Made by a program: the position numbers and the translations under genes
Shown here: positions 7,328 through 15,763 of the stretch, in pieces
Layout: every line of letters begins with the position of its first letter
Numbering within the stretch: the first letter of the stretch is position 1
From: Deltaproteobacteria bacterium
GTDB lineage: Bacteria > Desulfobacterota > Desulfomonilia > UBA1062
Direction: 5' to 3'
Length of the DNA stretch: 39,698 bases
NCBI GenBank assembly: GCA_011046135.1
Contig: DSBG01000104.1
Span: 1 to 39,698, forward strand
Notes under the pieces: generated by a model
The model's database searches: none
Seen by the model: only the letters and a program-made list of their open reading frames with translations
Told to the model about the DNA's origin: nothing

Positions 7328-7531
7328 ATGCCCGGAATACGAGTGAGAGATACCGAGCCTTTTGAAGGCGCGTTGAAGCGGTTCAAAAAGCAGGTAGAAA
7401 AGGCAGGGGTGCTCTCCGAGGTCCGAAAACGGGAATTCTACGAGAAGCCGAGCGTCAAGAAGAAGAAAAAGGCCATCGCAGCCCGAAAAAGGGCCTTGAA
7501 GAGAATGAACAAGGTGAGAACCTACTATTGA
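7328..7531 (+). CDS. rpsU: 30S ribosomal protein S21
   Basis: A 67-residue basic protein of the small ribosomal subunit, which helps initiation on the 16S rRNA. It starts [20 protein letters not shown], has the conserved [14 protein letters not shown] segment near the middle, and is Lys/Arg-rich in its C-terminal half. The length is normal for the family. It is the first gene of a macromolecular-synthesis operon: its TGA overlaps the next ATG by one base (TGATG), and a good sigma-70 promoter lies about 50 bases upstream. A purine-rich GGAGAGGGGG sequence ends about 15 bases before the ATG, a little far for a ribosome binding site. Confidence 0.96.
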   Translation: MPGIRVRDTEPFEGALKRFKKQVEKAGVLSEVRKREFYEKPSVKKKKKAIAARKRALKRMNKVRTYY

Positions 7532-7968
7532 TGCTGACCGATACGATTCAATCAGATCTGGAAGCGGCGATCAGGGCCCATGACAGAGACAGGGCAACGT
7601 GTCTGAGAATGGTCCTGTCCGCAATCAAGTACAAGCAGGTGGATATGCACAAGGACCTTGATGATCAGGAAGTCATCAAGGTCCTTCGATCCCAGGTGAA
7701 GCAGGTATCGGAATCCCTTGAACAGTTTACCCGTGGAAAGAGGGATGATCTTGTCGAGAAGGAAGAGAACAACCTCAAGATTCTCAAGGCATACCTTCCC
7801 CGAGAGCTGAGCAGCGAGGAGATAACCGCGATAGCACAACAGGTGATCTCGGAAACCGGGGCGACGAAGAAGGAAATGGGCACGTTCATGAAGCAGGTCA
7901 TGCCCCGCATTGCCGGCCGGGCCGATGGGAAAGTGGTTCGCGATCTCGTTTCGAACCTGTTGACGTGA
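7531..7968 (+). CDS. yqeY: GatB/YqeY domain protein
   Basis: A 145-residue helical protein of the YqeY family, related to the tRNA-binding tail domain of GatB. It begins LTDTIQSDLEAAIRAHDRDR, and the conserved segment LRMVLSAIKYKQVD follows, then LKAYLPRELSSEEI and the C-terminal MGTFMKQVMPRIAGRADGK. The molecular role of stand-alone YqeY is unclear; tRNA binding is suggested by the GatB relationship. I chose the ATG at 7531, which overlaps the rpsU stop by one base, instead of the TTG one codon earlier. YqeY commonly follows rpsU in many bacteria, so the placement supports the call. About 55 bases separate it from mutS2. Confidence 0.93.
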   Translation: MLTDTIQSDLEAAIRAHDRDRATCLRMVLSAIKYKQVDMHKDLDDQEVIKVLRSQVKQVSESLEQFTRGKRDDLVEKEENNLKILKAYLPRELSSEEITAIAQQVISETGATKKEMGTFMKQVMPRIAGRADGKVVRDLVSNLLT

Positions 7969-8023
7969 CTTCGTAGTATACTATCTGTATCCTGAGGCAG
8001 CGAGCTGCCTGAATCCGGTTTTC

Positions 8024-10288
8024 ATGGGAAATGATCCATTAGAGTTTTCTGCCCTGAAAGAGTGTATACAGCCCTACCTTGCATCAGACCTTGGTCTGCG
8101 CTTTCTTGAGGCGCTCAGTCCGTACGATACCTGGGATGAGGCACGAAGGAGGCTCAGTGCACTTTCAGAAATGATGCGGCTGATCGCCTCCGGAAAGGAA
8201 CCGGCGTTTCCCTCGATTCCCGATGTTTCTAGCCTGCTGGAGGTGCACCAGGGTGCACTCCTGGAGGGTCAGGACATTGTCAGGGTTGCCCAGAGCATCC
8301 GGGACAGTGCGCGAATCCGGTATGAACTGGAACATGCAGGCGGAATGCTGGCCCAGATCGCAGGCGGGATTGTTCCCCTGGAGTCCCTCACTACGCGCAT
8401 CGGCCATGCCCTGCTTCCCTCCGGCGAGGTTTCGGAGCGGGCAAACCCGGTGTTGAAGGATCTGCGTGCCCGCTATCGGGCCCTGAGGTCTTCGATCCTG
8501 GAGAAGCTCGAAGAAATCGTGGAGCGGCTCAAGACCAAGGCTGTCCTCATGGATGAGCTCATCACCAAGCGAAACGATCGGTTTGTCATTCCCCTGAGGC
8601 ATGACTACGGGTCTCACCTGAAAGGAATCACGCACGACTATTCCCGGACGAATCGCACCGTATATGTGGAGCCTCTGGCAGTGGTCAATGAAAATAATAC
8701 GCTCAATATACTCAAGAGCGACATCATCGAAGAGGAGCACAAGGTGCTGCGTACGCTGACCACGCTCATTCACGACCATGCCCGGGAGATCAGGACAAAC
8801 CTGGAGATCTACGGGGACCTGGACCTCCTCCAGGCCTGTGCGCGCTGGGCCCTGAAGATCGATGCCACGGTACCCGAGATTTCAGGGGATGCCATCTCCC
8901 TGAAGGCAGCGCGGCATCCGCTCCTTGTCCACCGCCTGGGAAAGAAAACGGTCCCTTTGGACATCCTGATGCCCCCTTCGAAGGACTGCCTCATCATCTC
9001 AGGTCCTAATGCAGGGGGAAAGACCGTTGCGCTCAAAACCCTGGGGCTGATTGTGCTCATGGCCAAGAGCGGACTGGCCATTCCGGCCCGTGAGGATTCC
9101 TCCCTGCCGGAGATCGGGCACGTCTGGGTGGAAATGGACACGAACCAGGACATCACCCACGATCTCTCGTCGTTCACCGCCCATGCACTCTCGTTGAAGG
9201 AGATCTACGAGTCTGTTCGCGGGGGAGACCTGGTGCTCCTGGATGAGCCGGGCACGGGCACAGACCCTGACCACGGCGGGGCGCTGGCGGTGTCCTGCCT
9301 TCATGCGCTGAGGAACAAGGGCGCCCGCGTGGTGGCAACCTCCCATTCCGACCTGGTCAAACTCTATGGTGTCAGTTCGGACAAGGTGGAGATTGCGGCC
9401 ACCGCGTTTGATGATACCGGGCTCAAGCCTTTGTTCAGTCTCGTCTACGGGGTCATCGGAACCAGCAGGGCATTCGAGATTCTGGAATCGATTGCCTTTC
9501 CCCGCCCCCTCATCGAAGAGGCGCAGGGAATCGTGGGCAGGCACGGCAACAGCACCCTGGCCCAGGCCATGGAGGACATCTCAGAGGCGTCCCGCATGCG
9601 CAGACAAGCCCAGCAGGACCTCCTGGAGGCCTCATCGCTCAGGGAGAAAGCCCAGGAGTCATATCAGGAGAGAGAGCGGGAGCGGATCAGCGCGGCCCTG
9701 AAATACAAGCGGCTGATGAACCAGGTGCAGGTGCTCACCACGAACCCCTCCAGTGCCGAAGCCATCGGTGCTGTGGAGCAGTCACCCGAGGCCATCGAAC
9801 TCACGGAGATCCTCGAGACCTCTGAAATAGCACAGTCCCTGAAGGTGGCCCTCGGATCCCGGGTGATCCTCAAGGGCAGCGAGATGGAAGGAGAGGTCGT
9901 GGAGCTCAGGGATCAGAGCGCCGAGGTGCTCTTCGGCACCAAACGCATGAAGGTCGGTCTCGAACAGCTTCAGGTACTCGACAGGAAAGGATCGCAAGAC
10001 AGGAAGAAGACGCTGAGAATCATGGCAGCTCCTGCCCCTGTCCTGCCCATCATCGTGGTGGGACTGCGCGCCGATGAAGCTCTGCCCGTGGTGGAACAGG
10101 CCATCGACCGGGCGATTCTCTCCGGACAGGATTCCCTTGAAATCGTTCACGGAGCGGGTACGGGCAGGCTCAAGAAGGCCATACGGGACTACCTCAAGGA
10201 CCTCAAGGTGGTCACAACCTTTCACGATGGCCCCGTGGCGGCAGGGGGAGGGAACGTGACGGTGGTCCGGCTGAGTACGAATCCATGA
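8024..10288 (+). CDS. mutS2: MutS2 family ATPase with C-terminal Smr domain
   Basis: A 754-residue MutS2. It lacks the mismatch-recognition domain of MutS and begins with the core/clamp region (about residues 1-290). The ATPase domain has Walker A GPNAGGKT at 327-334 and a Walker B segment VLLDEPGTGTDP. A long charged helical stretch (about 510-580) follows, then a KOW-like strand region and a C-terminal Smr domain (about 675-754) with LRADEAL and HGAGTGRLKKAI. Family members bind branched DNA or collided ribosomes; the Smr domain is nuclease-like. The usual DLRG of Smr is VVGLRAD here, a small departure. No strong ribosome binding site precedes the ATG. The gene overlaps dnaG by four bases (ATGA), so it belongs to the rpsU-rpoD operon. 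Confidence 0.95.
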   Translation: MGNDPLEFSALKECIQPYLASDLGLRFLEALSPYDTWDEARRRLSALSEMMRLIASGKEPAFPSIPDVSSLLEVHQGALLEGQDIVRVAQSIRDSARIRYELEHAGGMLAQIAGGIVPLESLTTRIGHALLPSGEVSERANPVLKDLRARYRALRSSILEKLEEIVERLKTKAVLMDELITKRNDRFVIPLRHDYGSHLKGITHDYSRTNRTVYVEPLAVVNENNTLNILKSDIIEEEHKVLRTLTTLIHDHAREIRTNLEIYGDLDLLQACARWALKIDATVPEISGDAISLKAARHPLLVHRLGKKTVPLDILMPPSKDCLIISGPNAGGKTVALKTLGLIVLMAKSGLAIPAREDSSLPEIGHVWVEMDTNQDITHDLSSFTAHALSLKEIYESVRGGDLVLLDEPGTGTDPDHGGALAVSCLHALRNKGARVVATSHSDLVKLYGVSSDKVEIAATAFDDTGLKPLFSLVYGVIGTSRAFEILESIAFPRPLIEEAQGIVGRHGNSTLAQAMEDISEASRMRRQAQQDLLEASSLREKAQESYQERERERISAALKYKRLMNQVQVLTTNPSSAEAIGAVEQSPEAIELTEILETSEIAQSLKVALGSRVILKGSEMEGEVVELRDQSAEVLFGTKRMKVGLEQLQVLDRKGSQDRKKTLRIMAAPAPVLPIIVVGLRADEALPVVEQAIDRAILSGQDSLEIVHGAGTGRLKKAIRDYLKDLKVVTTFHDGPVAAGGGNVTVVRLSTNP

Positions 10289-12015
10289 GCAAGACCGACG
10301 TTGACCTCATCAAGGCGAACATCGATATCGTGTCCATCATCTCCGAGCACGTCCAGCTCAACAAACGGGGCAGGACGCTGTGGGGGCTCTGTCCGTTCCA
10401 CAACGAAAAGACGCCCTCCTTTCAGGTCGATCCCGACAGGCAGAGCTACAAGTGCTTCGGCTGTGACAAGGGCGGCGATGTGATCTCCTTTCTTATGGAG
10501 AAGAAGGCCTTGAGTTTCCTTGAGGCGCTCCAGGAGCTCTCCCACAGGACGGGGATCCCCATTGAATCGGGAAACAGAACGCCCTCGTCGCGTCGGAAGA
10601 CCTACTACGAGATGAACCGGGTCGCCATGCAGTATTACGAGCGCATGCTCTCCCAGCCGAGCGGGAAAAACGCCCTTGCCTACCTCACCTCCCGGGGCCT
10701 CAGTGATGCCGCCATCAGGGAATTTCACCTGGGATGGGTCCCTGATTCATGGGACGGGCTCTGTTCTCACCTGGACAAGAACGGGCTCTCCCTCCAGGCG
10801 GCCCATGACTGCGGGCTCGTGGTGAAGAGGGCTTCAGGGGGGTTCTACGACCGGTTCAGGAACCGGGTCATGTTCCCGATCCACGATCTCTCCGGTGAGG
10901 TGATCGGGTTCGGGGGCAGGATCATCGGCAGCGGGGAGCCCAAGTATCTCAACAGCCCCGAGAGCCCGCTCTTTACCAAGAGGAAGGTGCTCTACAACCT
11001 GAACCGTGCCCGGGAACACCTCCGATCCGGCCCCGTGGTGATCGTGGAGGGATACATGGATGTGATATCCCTGGGAAATGCGGGGTTTCACCGTGCCGTG
11101 GCAACACTGGGGACCGCGCTCACCGAAGAGCACATCCACCTGCTTCGGAGATTCACGGATACCATGGTCCTGGTCTTTGATGGAGACAGTGCCGGGAAGC
11201 GTGCCATGCTCAGGGCCCTGGAGCCATTCCTCGCCAGTGACGTCGTGCCCCAGGTTGTGCTCCTGCCTGCCGGGAAAGACCCCGACGATATTGCACGCAC
11301 GGATATCAGGCAGTGGGACAAACTCCTGGGATCGGCGAAATCCCTGTGGGATGTCGTGATCGATGAATCGTTTTCAGCTCGAGATCCATCAAAACTCTCG
11401 GATCAGAATAAAATCCTCAGGGAATTGGCTCCAGTGATAGCGCGCATCAGTGACGAGGTAATCAGGAATCTGCTCGTTCAAAGGCTTGCCGGGCGTCTCG
11501 GGGTGGGTTCGGAGATGATTTTTCCCCTCATCTCTCCGGTTTCGCGTACACCCCGTGACCTCCCCGCAGGGGAACAGCCCCTCACAGGTCTCGAGGAAAC
11601 CTTTGTTCGATTGTTGCTCTGTGATCCTGAGGCCGTGCACCTGGTGAGACGGCTCGGACTCGAGAATGATTTCCAGGACACTGGCATGAGAAATCTTTTC
11701 GCTTATATTATAGAGCATGGTCCGGATATCCTCAGTGATGGAACCTGTCCGGACTCGATTCGGGTTCTTGCGGCACAGATGATGGCACAGGGTGAATTTC
11801 CCGGGGACACGAAAAAGGCCTTGATCGATACGCTCTGCCGGTTTAAGAGTCACTCGATCGATGGCGAGCTCAGGAGCATCCAGGAGAACATCCTCAGGGC
11901 AGAAGCCTCCGGCGAGACAACGAAGATCAAGGCCCTGCTGCGGGACAAGCAGGAAAAAATGAAGGAAAAACGAAATCTGCGCACGACCGTGATGGAGGTA
12001 CTACAGAAGAGATGA
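10285..12015 (+). CDS. dnaG: DNA primase
   Basis: A 576-residue primase that makes RNA primers at the replication fork. The N-terminal CHC2 zinc-binding domain has Cys36, His39, Cys57 and Cys60 ([11 protein letters not shown] and YKCFGC). The RNA polymerase/TOPRIM core includes [31 protein letters not shown] and the TOPRIM Glu segment [13 protein letters not shown], followed by [12 protein letters not shown] with acidic metal ligands. The C-terminal helicase-interacting region (from about 440) is helical and less conserved. The length is close to the usual 580-620. It overlaps mutS2 upstream and rpoD downstream by four bases each, so translation of the three genes is probably coupled. Confidence 0.97.
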   Translation: MSKTDVDLIKANIDIVSIISEHVQLNKRGRTLWGLCPFHNEKTPSFQVDPDRQSYKCFGCDKGGDVISFLMEKKALSFLEALQELSHRTGIPIESGNRTPSSRRKTYYEMNRVAMQYYERMLSQPSGKNALAYLTSRGLSDAAIREFHLGWVPDSWDGLCSHLDKNGLSLQAAHDCGLVVKRASGGFYDRFRNRVMFPIHDLSGEVIGFGGRIIGSGEPKYLNSPESPLFTKRKVLYNLNRAREHLRSGPVVIVEGYMDVISLGNAGFHRAVATLGTALTEEHIHLLRRFTDTMVLVFDGDSAGKRAMLRALEPFLASDVVPQVVLLPAGKDPDDIARTDIRQWDKLLGSAKSLWDVVIDESFSARDPSKLSDQNKILRELAPVIARISDEVIRNLLVQRLAGRLGVGSEMIFPLISPVSRTPRDLPAGEQPLTGLEETFVRLLLCDPEAVHLVRRLGLENDFQDTGMRNLFAYIIEHGPDILSDGTCPDSIRVLAAQMMAQGEFPGDTKKALIDTLCRFKSHSIDGELRSIQENILRAEASGETTKIKALLRDKQEKMKEKRNLRTTVMEVLQKR

Positions 12016-13730
12016 GTGACAAGAAAGCCTACTCCAAAGAGGTACAGAAGCTCATTGCCATGGGAAAGTCAAAGGGCTTCCTCACCTACGACGAGGTCAA
12101 CGATGCCCTGCCCGATGATCTCCTGACACCCGGCGATCTCGATGATGTCATGGACCTCTTCACGGAAAAAGACATTCAGCTGGTGGACAACGAGGATGAT
12201 CTCGAACCTGATGAGGACAGCTCAGACATTCACGACGACGGATCCCTGAGGTCTCCGGATCCGGTCAAGATGTACCTGCATGAAATGGGTTCCGTGTCCC
12301 TGCTCTCCAGGGAAGACGAGACAGAGATCGCCAAACGGATCGAGGCAGGTCAGCGACAGGTCCTCAACGTCATCATCAATTCTCCCGTGACCGTCAAGGA
12401 GGTGATCCAGATCGGCCTCGCCCTGGAAAAAGGAGAAATCCGTCTCAAGGAAGTCATTGACATCGAAGACATGTTTGAAATCGACGAAGAGCTCGCGCTC
12501 AGAAACATCCTGGATATCATCAGGGAGATCGAGGGCAAGCAGGGAGAACTCAAAGCGCTCAAGTACCAGCTCTTCCATGCAAAGGCCAAGAAGAGCAAGG
12601 AGAAGATCAAGAACAGCATGGCCCTGGTGAGTCGCGACATCGTGAGGCTCATCCACGACATTCACTTTCTGCCCGAGCAGGTTGATCTCTTCGGGAGCAG
12701 GCTCAAGGAGCTCAAGCGGCAGCTGGAGGAGAAGGAGGACATTCTTGTCCAGTGTGAAAAACGCTTCTGCCGTCCCTTCGACGAGGTCAGGCAGATCCAC
12801 CGGAGGATCTGTGAGAACGAGTGCGATGGAGCGATCAGCGCCTTTCTCGACGAGCTTGGCCTCACAGGTGACGAGTTCTGCACCATCGTCGAGGAGGTGG
12901 GCTACGTTGTCCGGGAAATCAAGAGAATCGAGATCGAGGGCGGCCTCACCTCCCACGGACTGAAGAAGGCCGTGGGCATTCTCGAGGATGCGGAACATCG
13001 GACCAACGCGGCCAAGACCGAGCTCATCCAGGCGAACCTCAGACTCGTGGTGAGCATCGCCAAGAAGTACGTGAACCGGGGGCTCCAGTTCCTCGACCTC
13101 ATCCAGGAAGGCAACATCGGGCTCATGAAGGCCGTGGAGAAGTTCGAGTACCGCAGGGGCTACAAGTTCTCAACCTATGCCACGTGGTGGATCCGCCAGG
13201 CCATCACCCGTGCCATTGCAGACCAGGCACGGACCATCAGGATCCCGGTGCACATGATCGAGACCATCAACAAGCTCATCAGGACTTCCCGGGCCCTGGT
13301 CCAGGAGCTCGGCAGGGAGCCCTCGCCTGAAGAGATTGCTGAGAAGATGGACTATCCCGAGCACAAGGTGCGCAAGATCCTCAAGATCGCCAAGGAACCC
13401 ATCTCGCTCGAGACCCCCATCGGCGAGGAGGAAGACAGCCACCTGGGTGATTTCATCGAGGACAAGAAGGTGCCCTCACCCTCGGAGGCTATCCTGGCCA
13501 AGAACCTCTCGGAGCAGTCGCGCCGCGTGCTGGCCACGCTCACGCCGCGGGAGGAGAAGGTGCTCCGCATGCGCTTCGGCATCGGGGAGAAGTCAGATCA
13601 CACCCTGGAAGAGGTGGGCAAGGATTTCACCGTCACCCGGGAGCGGATCCGCCAGATCGAGGCAAAGGCGCTCCGCAAACTCCGACACCCGGTCAGATCA
13701 AAGAAGCTCCGCTCCTTCATCGACTCGTAA
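12012..13730 (+). CDS. rpoD: RNA polymerase primary sigma factor (sigma-70)
   Basis: A 572-residue housekeeping sigma factor. Region 1.1 is present at the N-terminus, with an acidic stretch at about 58-76. Region 1.2 starts at [13 protein letters not shown] (81-93). A non-conserved, charged insertion follows (about 150-320). Region 2 contains [35 protein letters not shown] and the -10 recognition helix [13 protein letters not shown] near 386-398. Region 4.2 has the helix-turn-helix [26 protein letters not shown] near 530-556. The gene overlaps dnaG by four bases (ATGA), with a GGAGG about 15 bases before its ATG, and is closed by a strong terminator about 25 bases after its stop. Confidence 0.97.
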   Translation: MSDKKAYSKEVQKLIAMGKSKGFLTYDEVNDALPDDLLTPGDLDDVMDLFTEKDIQLVDNEDDLEPDEDSSDIHDDGSLRSPDPVKMYLHEMGSVSLLSREDETEIAKRIEAGQRQVLNVIINSPVTVKEVIQIGLALEKGEIRLKEVIDIEDMFEIDEELALRNILDIIREIEGKQGELKALKYQLFHAKAKKSKEKIKNSMALVSRDIVRLIHDIHFLPEQVDLFGSRLKELKRQLEEKEDILVQCEKRFCRPFDEVRQIHRRICENECDGAISAFLDELGLTGDEFCTIVEEVGYVVREIKRIEIEGGLTSHGLKKAVGILEDAEHRTNAAKTELIQANLRLVVSIAKKYVNRGLQFLDLIQEGNIGLMKAVEKFEYRRGYKFSTYATWWIRQAITRAIADQARTIRIPVHMIETINKLIRTSRALVQELGREPSPEEIAEKMDYPEHKVRKILKIAKEPISLETPIGEEEDSHLGDFIEDKKVPSPSEAILAKNLSEQSRRVLATLTPREEKVLRMRFGIGEKSDHTLEEVGKDFTVTRERIRQIEAKALRKLRHPVRSKKLRSFIDS

Positions 13731-13753
13731 GGAGGGCACATCTCAAGAGGTAC

Positions 13754-13786
13754 AAAAAAAGCCCGCCTGTTCAGGCGGGCTTTTTG
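13754..13786. terminator. Bidirectional intrinsic terminator between rpoD and the porin gene
   Basis: An eight-base-pair GC stem, GCCCGCCT/AGGCGGGC, has a GTTC-type loop. It is preceded by seven As and followed by TTTTTG. The A run on one side and the T run on the other let it end transcripts from both strands: rpoD on plus and the porin gene on minus. Confidence 0.95.
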
Positions 13787-13806
13787 TATTCCGGTTAAAA
13801 AAGCTC

Positions 13807-15210
13807 CTAGAAGACCAGCTTGATCCGGTGCTGGAGGAGCATGACCTCATCGGGGTCTTTGGAAGGTGCGCCGTAGGGAAGGCCCTTTTTGTCGTAACTC
13901 AGGGTCGCATAGCCGCCCATGACCTCGTAGGTGAGGTTGTCCGTGATGGCGTAGGCTGCATTGGCATCGATTTCCCACGCGGAGAAGTCCTCCCACGCTG
14001 TTTTCTCCTGGTTGGACATGATGTAGGCAAAGGATGCTCCGCAGGTGAGCTTGTCGATGGGGGTCTTCACATTGGCAATGTAGGGTTTGATCATTGACAT
14101 GCCAAGGACATCTTGTGCAGGCTGCCAATCCACACCACCGATAGCGAGCCAGTCGCCAAGGATCAGGTTGGATTCGAAGTCTTCCCCAGCGTCAAATCCC
14201 CAGCCGGCTCCAAATGGTCCGCCCTTGTCATCCCAGCTCGCGTAGTACATGCTCAGACCGGCTCTGCCGAAGTCCAGATCGTTCCAGACATTCAAGTACA
14301 CGCTCCAGATGGTCGAGTCCTTGGCGTTTGCTAACCCTGCTAAATTTGCTAAATCTTCTAAACCAGGTTGCGCTGCGAGTGCAGCGAGAGGGGCAAGATC
14401 TTGCAGGTCTTCCACCATCCAGTTCTGCATGCCAAACTCTGCCTCGAACTGCACCGGGCCGAGGTCGCCGTTCAAGGCCAAAGCCCCGCCAAGGATCTGA
14501 ATACCCGTGTTCTTAAGATCAAGGCCTAAGACTCCAGGAAGTGCACTCCTGCTTATGTTTGGTAAATAGTCCCCCGCCTCCGCATAGATGATGAGAGGCT
14601 TCACGAAGACGTCACCGACTTTGGTGACCCAGCCTGCGCCGTAGTACATGAAGTCGCCATCCTCGGAATCCTTGAGATCCTCCTTGCCCAGTTCAGCCCG
14701 CTTCTCGTAGAGGAGCACAAAGACGCCAACCGGGGTCCTGGGGTACCACACCACGCGGTAGCGTGCCTCAACCGCGTCACCGAAGGTGGTGCCCCACTGG
14801 CCGCCGTCCCTGAGGCCCACATCGAGGAAGGAGTTCTCGAAGTAGTGGCGGAGCCACAGCCGCGCGATCTGGACGTTCGCATCGGTGCTGTCAGTATACT
14901 GGTAGGGAAACCCGTCGGCAAAGTCTTTTACAGAAGTGCCTGCATCAGTTTCATATCCATAAAAGTTTCCCCAGATCTCGTCGCGCATCTGGATCCGCAT
15001 CTTCAGTTCTGTTTTGCCCACCTTGATGGTGGGGTAGAGGTTTGTCTCCCCATCAACGTTCATGTAGCTGACGTTGTTGTCCGGATCCAGGTTGAAATTT
15101 TTCCAGTAGCTGCCCCGGGCAAAGAAATCACCGGTGAGATCGAAGGAGATCTCGGCGTGCCCCGCTGTTGCAAAGAACACGAGCAACAAGGTTAGTAAGA
15201 CTTTTTTCAT
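13807..15210 (-). CDS. Outer-membrane beta-barrel (porin-like) protein
   Basis: A 467-residue exported protein. Residues 1-19 form a signal peptide (MKK, hydrophobic core, cleavage after GHA). The mature part has alternating aromatic/polar beta-strand patterns (for example TELKMRIQMRDEIWGNFYGY, ARLWLRHYFENSFLDVGLRD) and ends in HRIKLVF; the terminal Phe is the usual BAM recognition signal. This supports an outer-membrane channel or alginate/porin-type barrel, but the substrate is unknown. At about residues 270-297 lies a Leu/Ala-rich low-complexity insert, partly made of nine-base DNA repeats using TTA codons, unlike the CTG/CTC codons elsewhere. The gene stands alone, with a strong promoter about 260 bases upstream and a shared terminator downstream. 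Confidence 0.85.
   Translation of the reverse strand: MKKVLLTLLLVFFATAGHAEISFDLTGDFFARGSYWKNFNLDPDNNVSYMNVDGETNLYPTIKVGKTELKMRIQMRDEIWGNFYGYETDAGTSVKDFADGFPYQYTDSTDANVQIARLWLRHYFENSFLDVGLRDGGQWGTTFGDAVEARYRVVWYPRTPVGVFVLLYEKRAELGKEDLKDSEDGDFMYYGAGWVTKVGDVFVKPLIIYAEAGDYLPNISRSALPGVLGLDLKNTGIQILGGALALNGDLGPVQFEAEFGMQNWMVEDLQDLAPLAALAAQPGLEDLANLAGLANAKDSTIWSVYLNVWNDLDFGRAGLSMYYASWDDKGGPFGAGWGFDAGEDFESNLILGDWLAIGGVDWQPAQDVLGMSMIKPYIANVKTPIDKLTCGASFAYIMSNQEKTAWEDFSAWEIDANAAYAITDNLTYEVMGGYATLSYDKKGLPYGAPSKDPDEVMLLQHRIKLVF
14326..14361. repeat. Four in-frame 9-bp repeats inside the porin gene
   Basis: Four consecutive nine-base units read on plus as GTTTGCTAA, CCCTGCTAA, ATTTGCTAA and ATCTTCTAA; all end in CTAA and three in TGCTAA. 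On the coding strand they give TTA-rich Leu-Ala-Asn, Leu-Ala-Gly and Leu-Glu-Asp triplets at about residues 284-295. Because the unit is nine bases, copy-number change would keep the frame. Confidence 0.7.
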
Positions 15211-15257
15211 CCTATTCCCTCCCTCTTAAAAAATTTTTTATGTTCTGTTAAACTAAT

Positions 15258-15304
15258 TCAGGCCGTTGAAAGCACTGACAAAACCTTATTTGCCTCCGGC
15301 CTGA
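15258..15304. repeat. Inverted repeat in the porin leader
   Basis: TCAGGCCG at 15258-15265 and CGGCCTGA at 15297-15304 are perfect eight-base arms 31 bases apart, about 50 bases upstream of the porin ATG. In a transcript from the 15468-15496 promoter they would form a stem in the 5' leader. Confidence 0.4.
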
Positions 15305-15315
15305 GTCCCTCAAAC

Positions 15316-15352
15316 CACACAATTTGTCAAACTTAAGTATTCAACTTGTGTG
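15316..15352. repeat. Second inverted repeat in the porin leader or promoter region
   Basis: CACACAA at 15316-15322 and TTGTGTG at 15346-15352 are perfect seven-base arms enclosing the eight-base palindrome ACTTAAGT at 15331-15338. The nested symmetry suggests a protein-binding site or RNA hairpin upstream of the porin gene. Confidence 0.35.
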
Positions 15353-15467
15353 CCAAATTAAAAATCAAGTAGTATCATGCCATTATAACCTGCATTCAAT
15401 AACGCATGTTGCACATACACCACAATACCGTGAAATTTAATGATACACCCTGCAAGTTAACACCGTT

Positions 15468-15496
15468 ATCATAGAGTAACATGAGTATGGTGTCAA
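15468..15496 (-). promoter_or_regulatory. Near-consensus sigma-70 promoter for the porin gene
   Basis: On the minus strand TTGACA (15496-15491) and TATGAT (15473-15468) are separated by exactly 17 bases, with one mismatch to the full consensus. The start would be near 15461, giving an unusually long leader of about 250 bases before the porin ATG. Confidence 0.65.
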
Positions 15497-15651
15497 TGCA
15501 TATTTTCTTAGCATACCCATGATACACGAGATCTGCGAGCGCGTGCAACAGAATACGGGGGGGGAGATCCCTGTACAGGGGAAGCAGGGATGCCCCCGGG
15601 AAGGGGCGAAGCCCGGAGATCAGTAAGCGCATGCAAAGTCCTGCGTGGACC

Positions 15652-15680
15652 TTGACGGGGTGACCCCCGTGCACTACAAT
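15652..15680 (+). promoter_or_regulatory. Sigma-70-type promoter for the phosphohexomutase gene
   Basis: TTGACG at 15652-15657 and TACAAT at 15675-15680 are separated by 17 bases, one mismatch each from consensus. The start would be near 15687, about 77 bases before the ATG, which has a GGAGG-like ribosome binding site (ATGGAGGCACC). Confidence 0.6.
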
Positions 15681-15763
15681 GCTGCAATCGTGGCGTTGAT
15701 CTTGCATGGATGAGGCCCAGTGGCGGCAGGGCACGACCATCTGAGTGAACATATGGAGGCACC

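Larger units (their letters stand above)
15211..15763. other. 553-base divergent intergenic region between porin and phosphohexomutase genes
   Basis: The left two thirds (to about 15530) are AT-rich and hold the porin ribosome binding site, two inverted repeats and the porin promoter. The right third is GC-rich, with small hairpins such as CCCTGTACAGGG near 15573 and GGGGCGAAGCCC near 15603, and the promoter of the next gene. I recognise no riboswitch or RNA gene. Confidence 0.6.
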
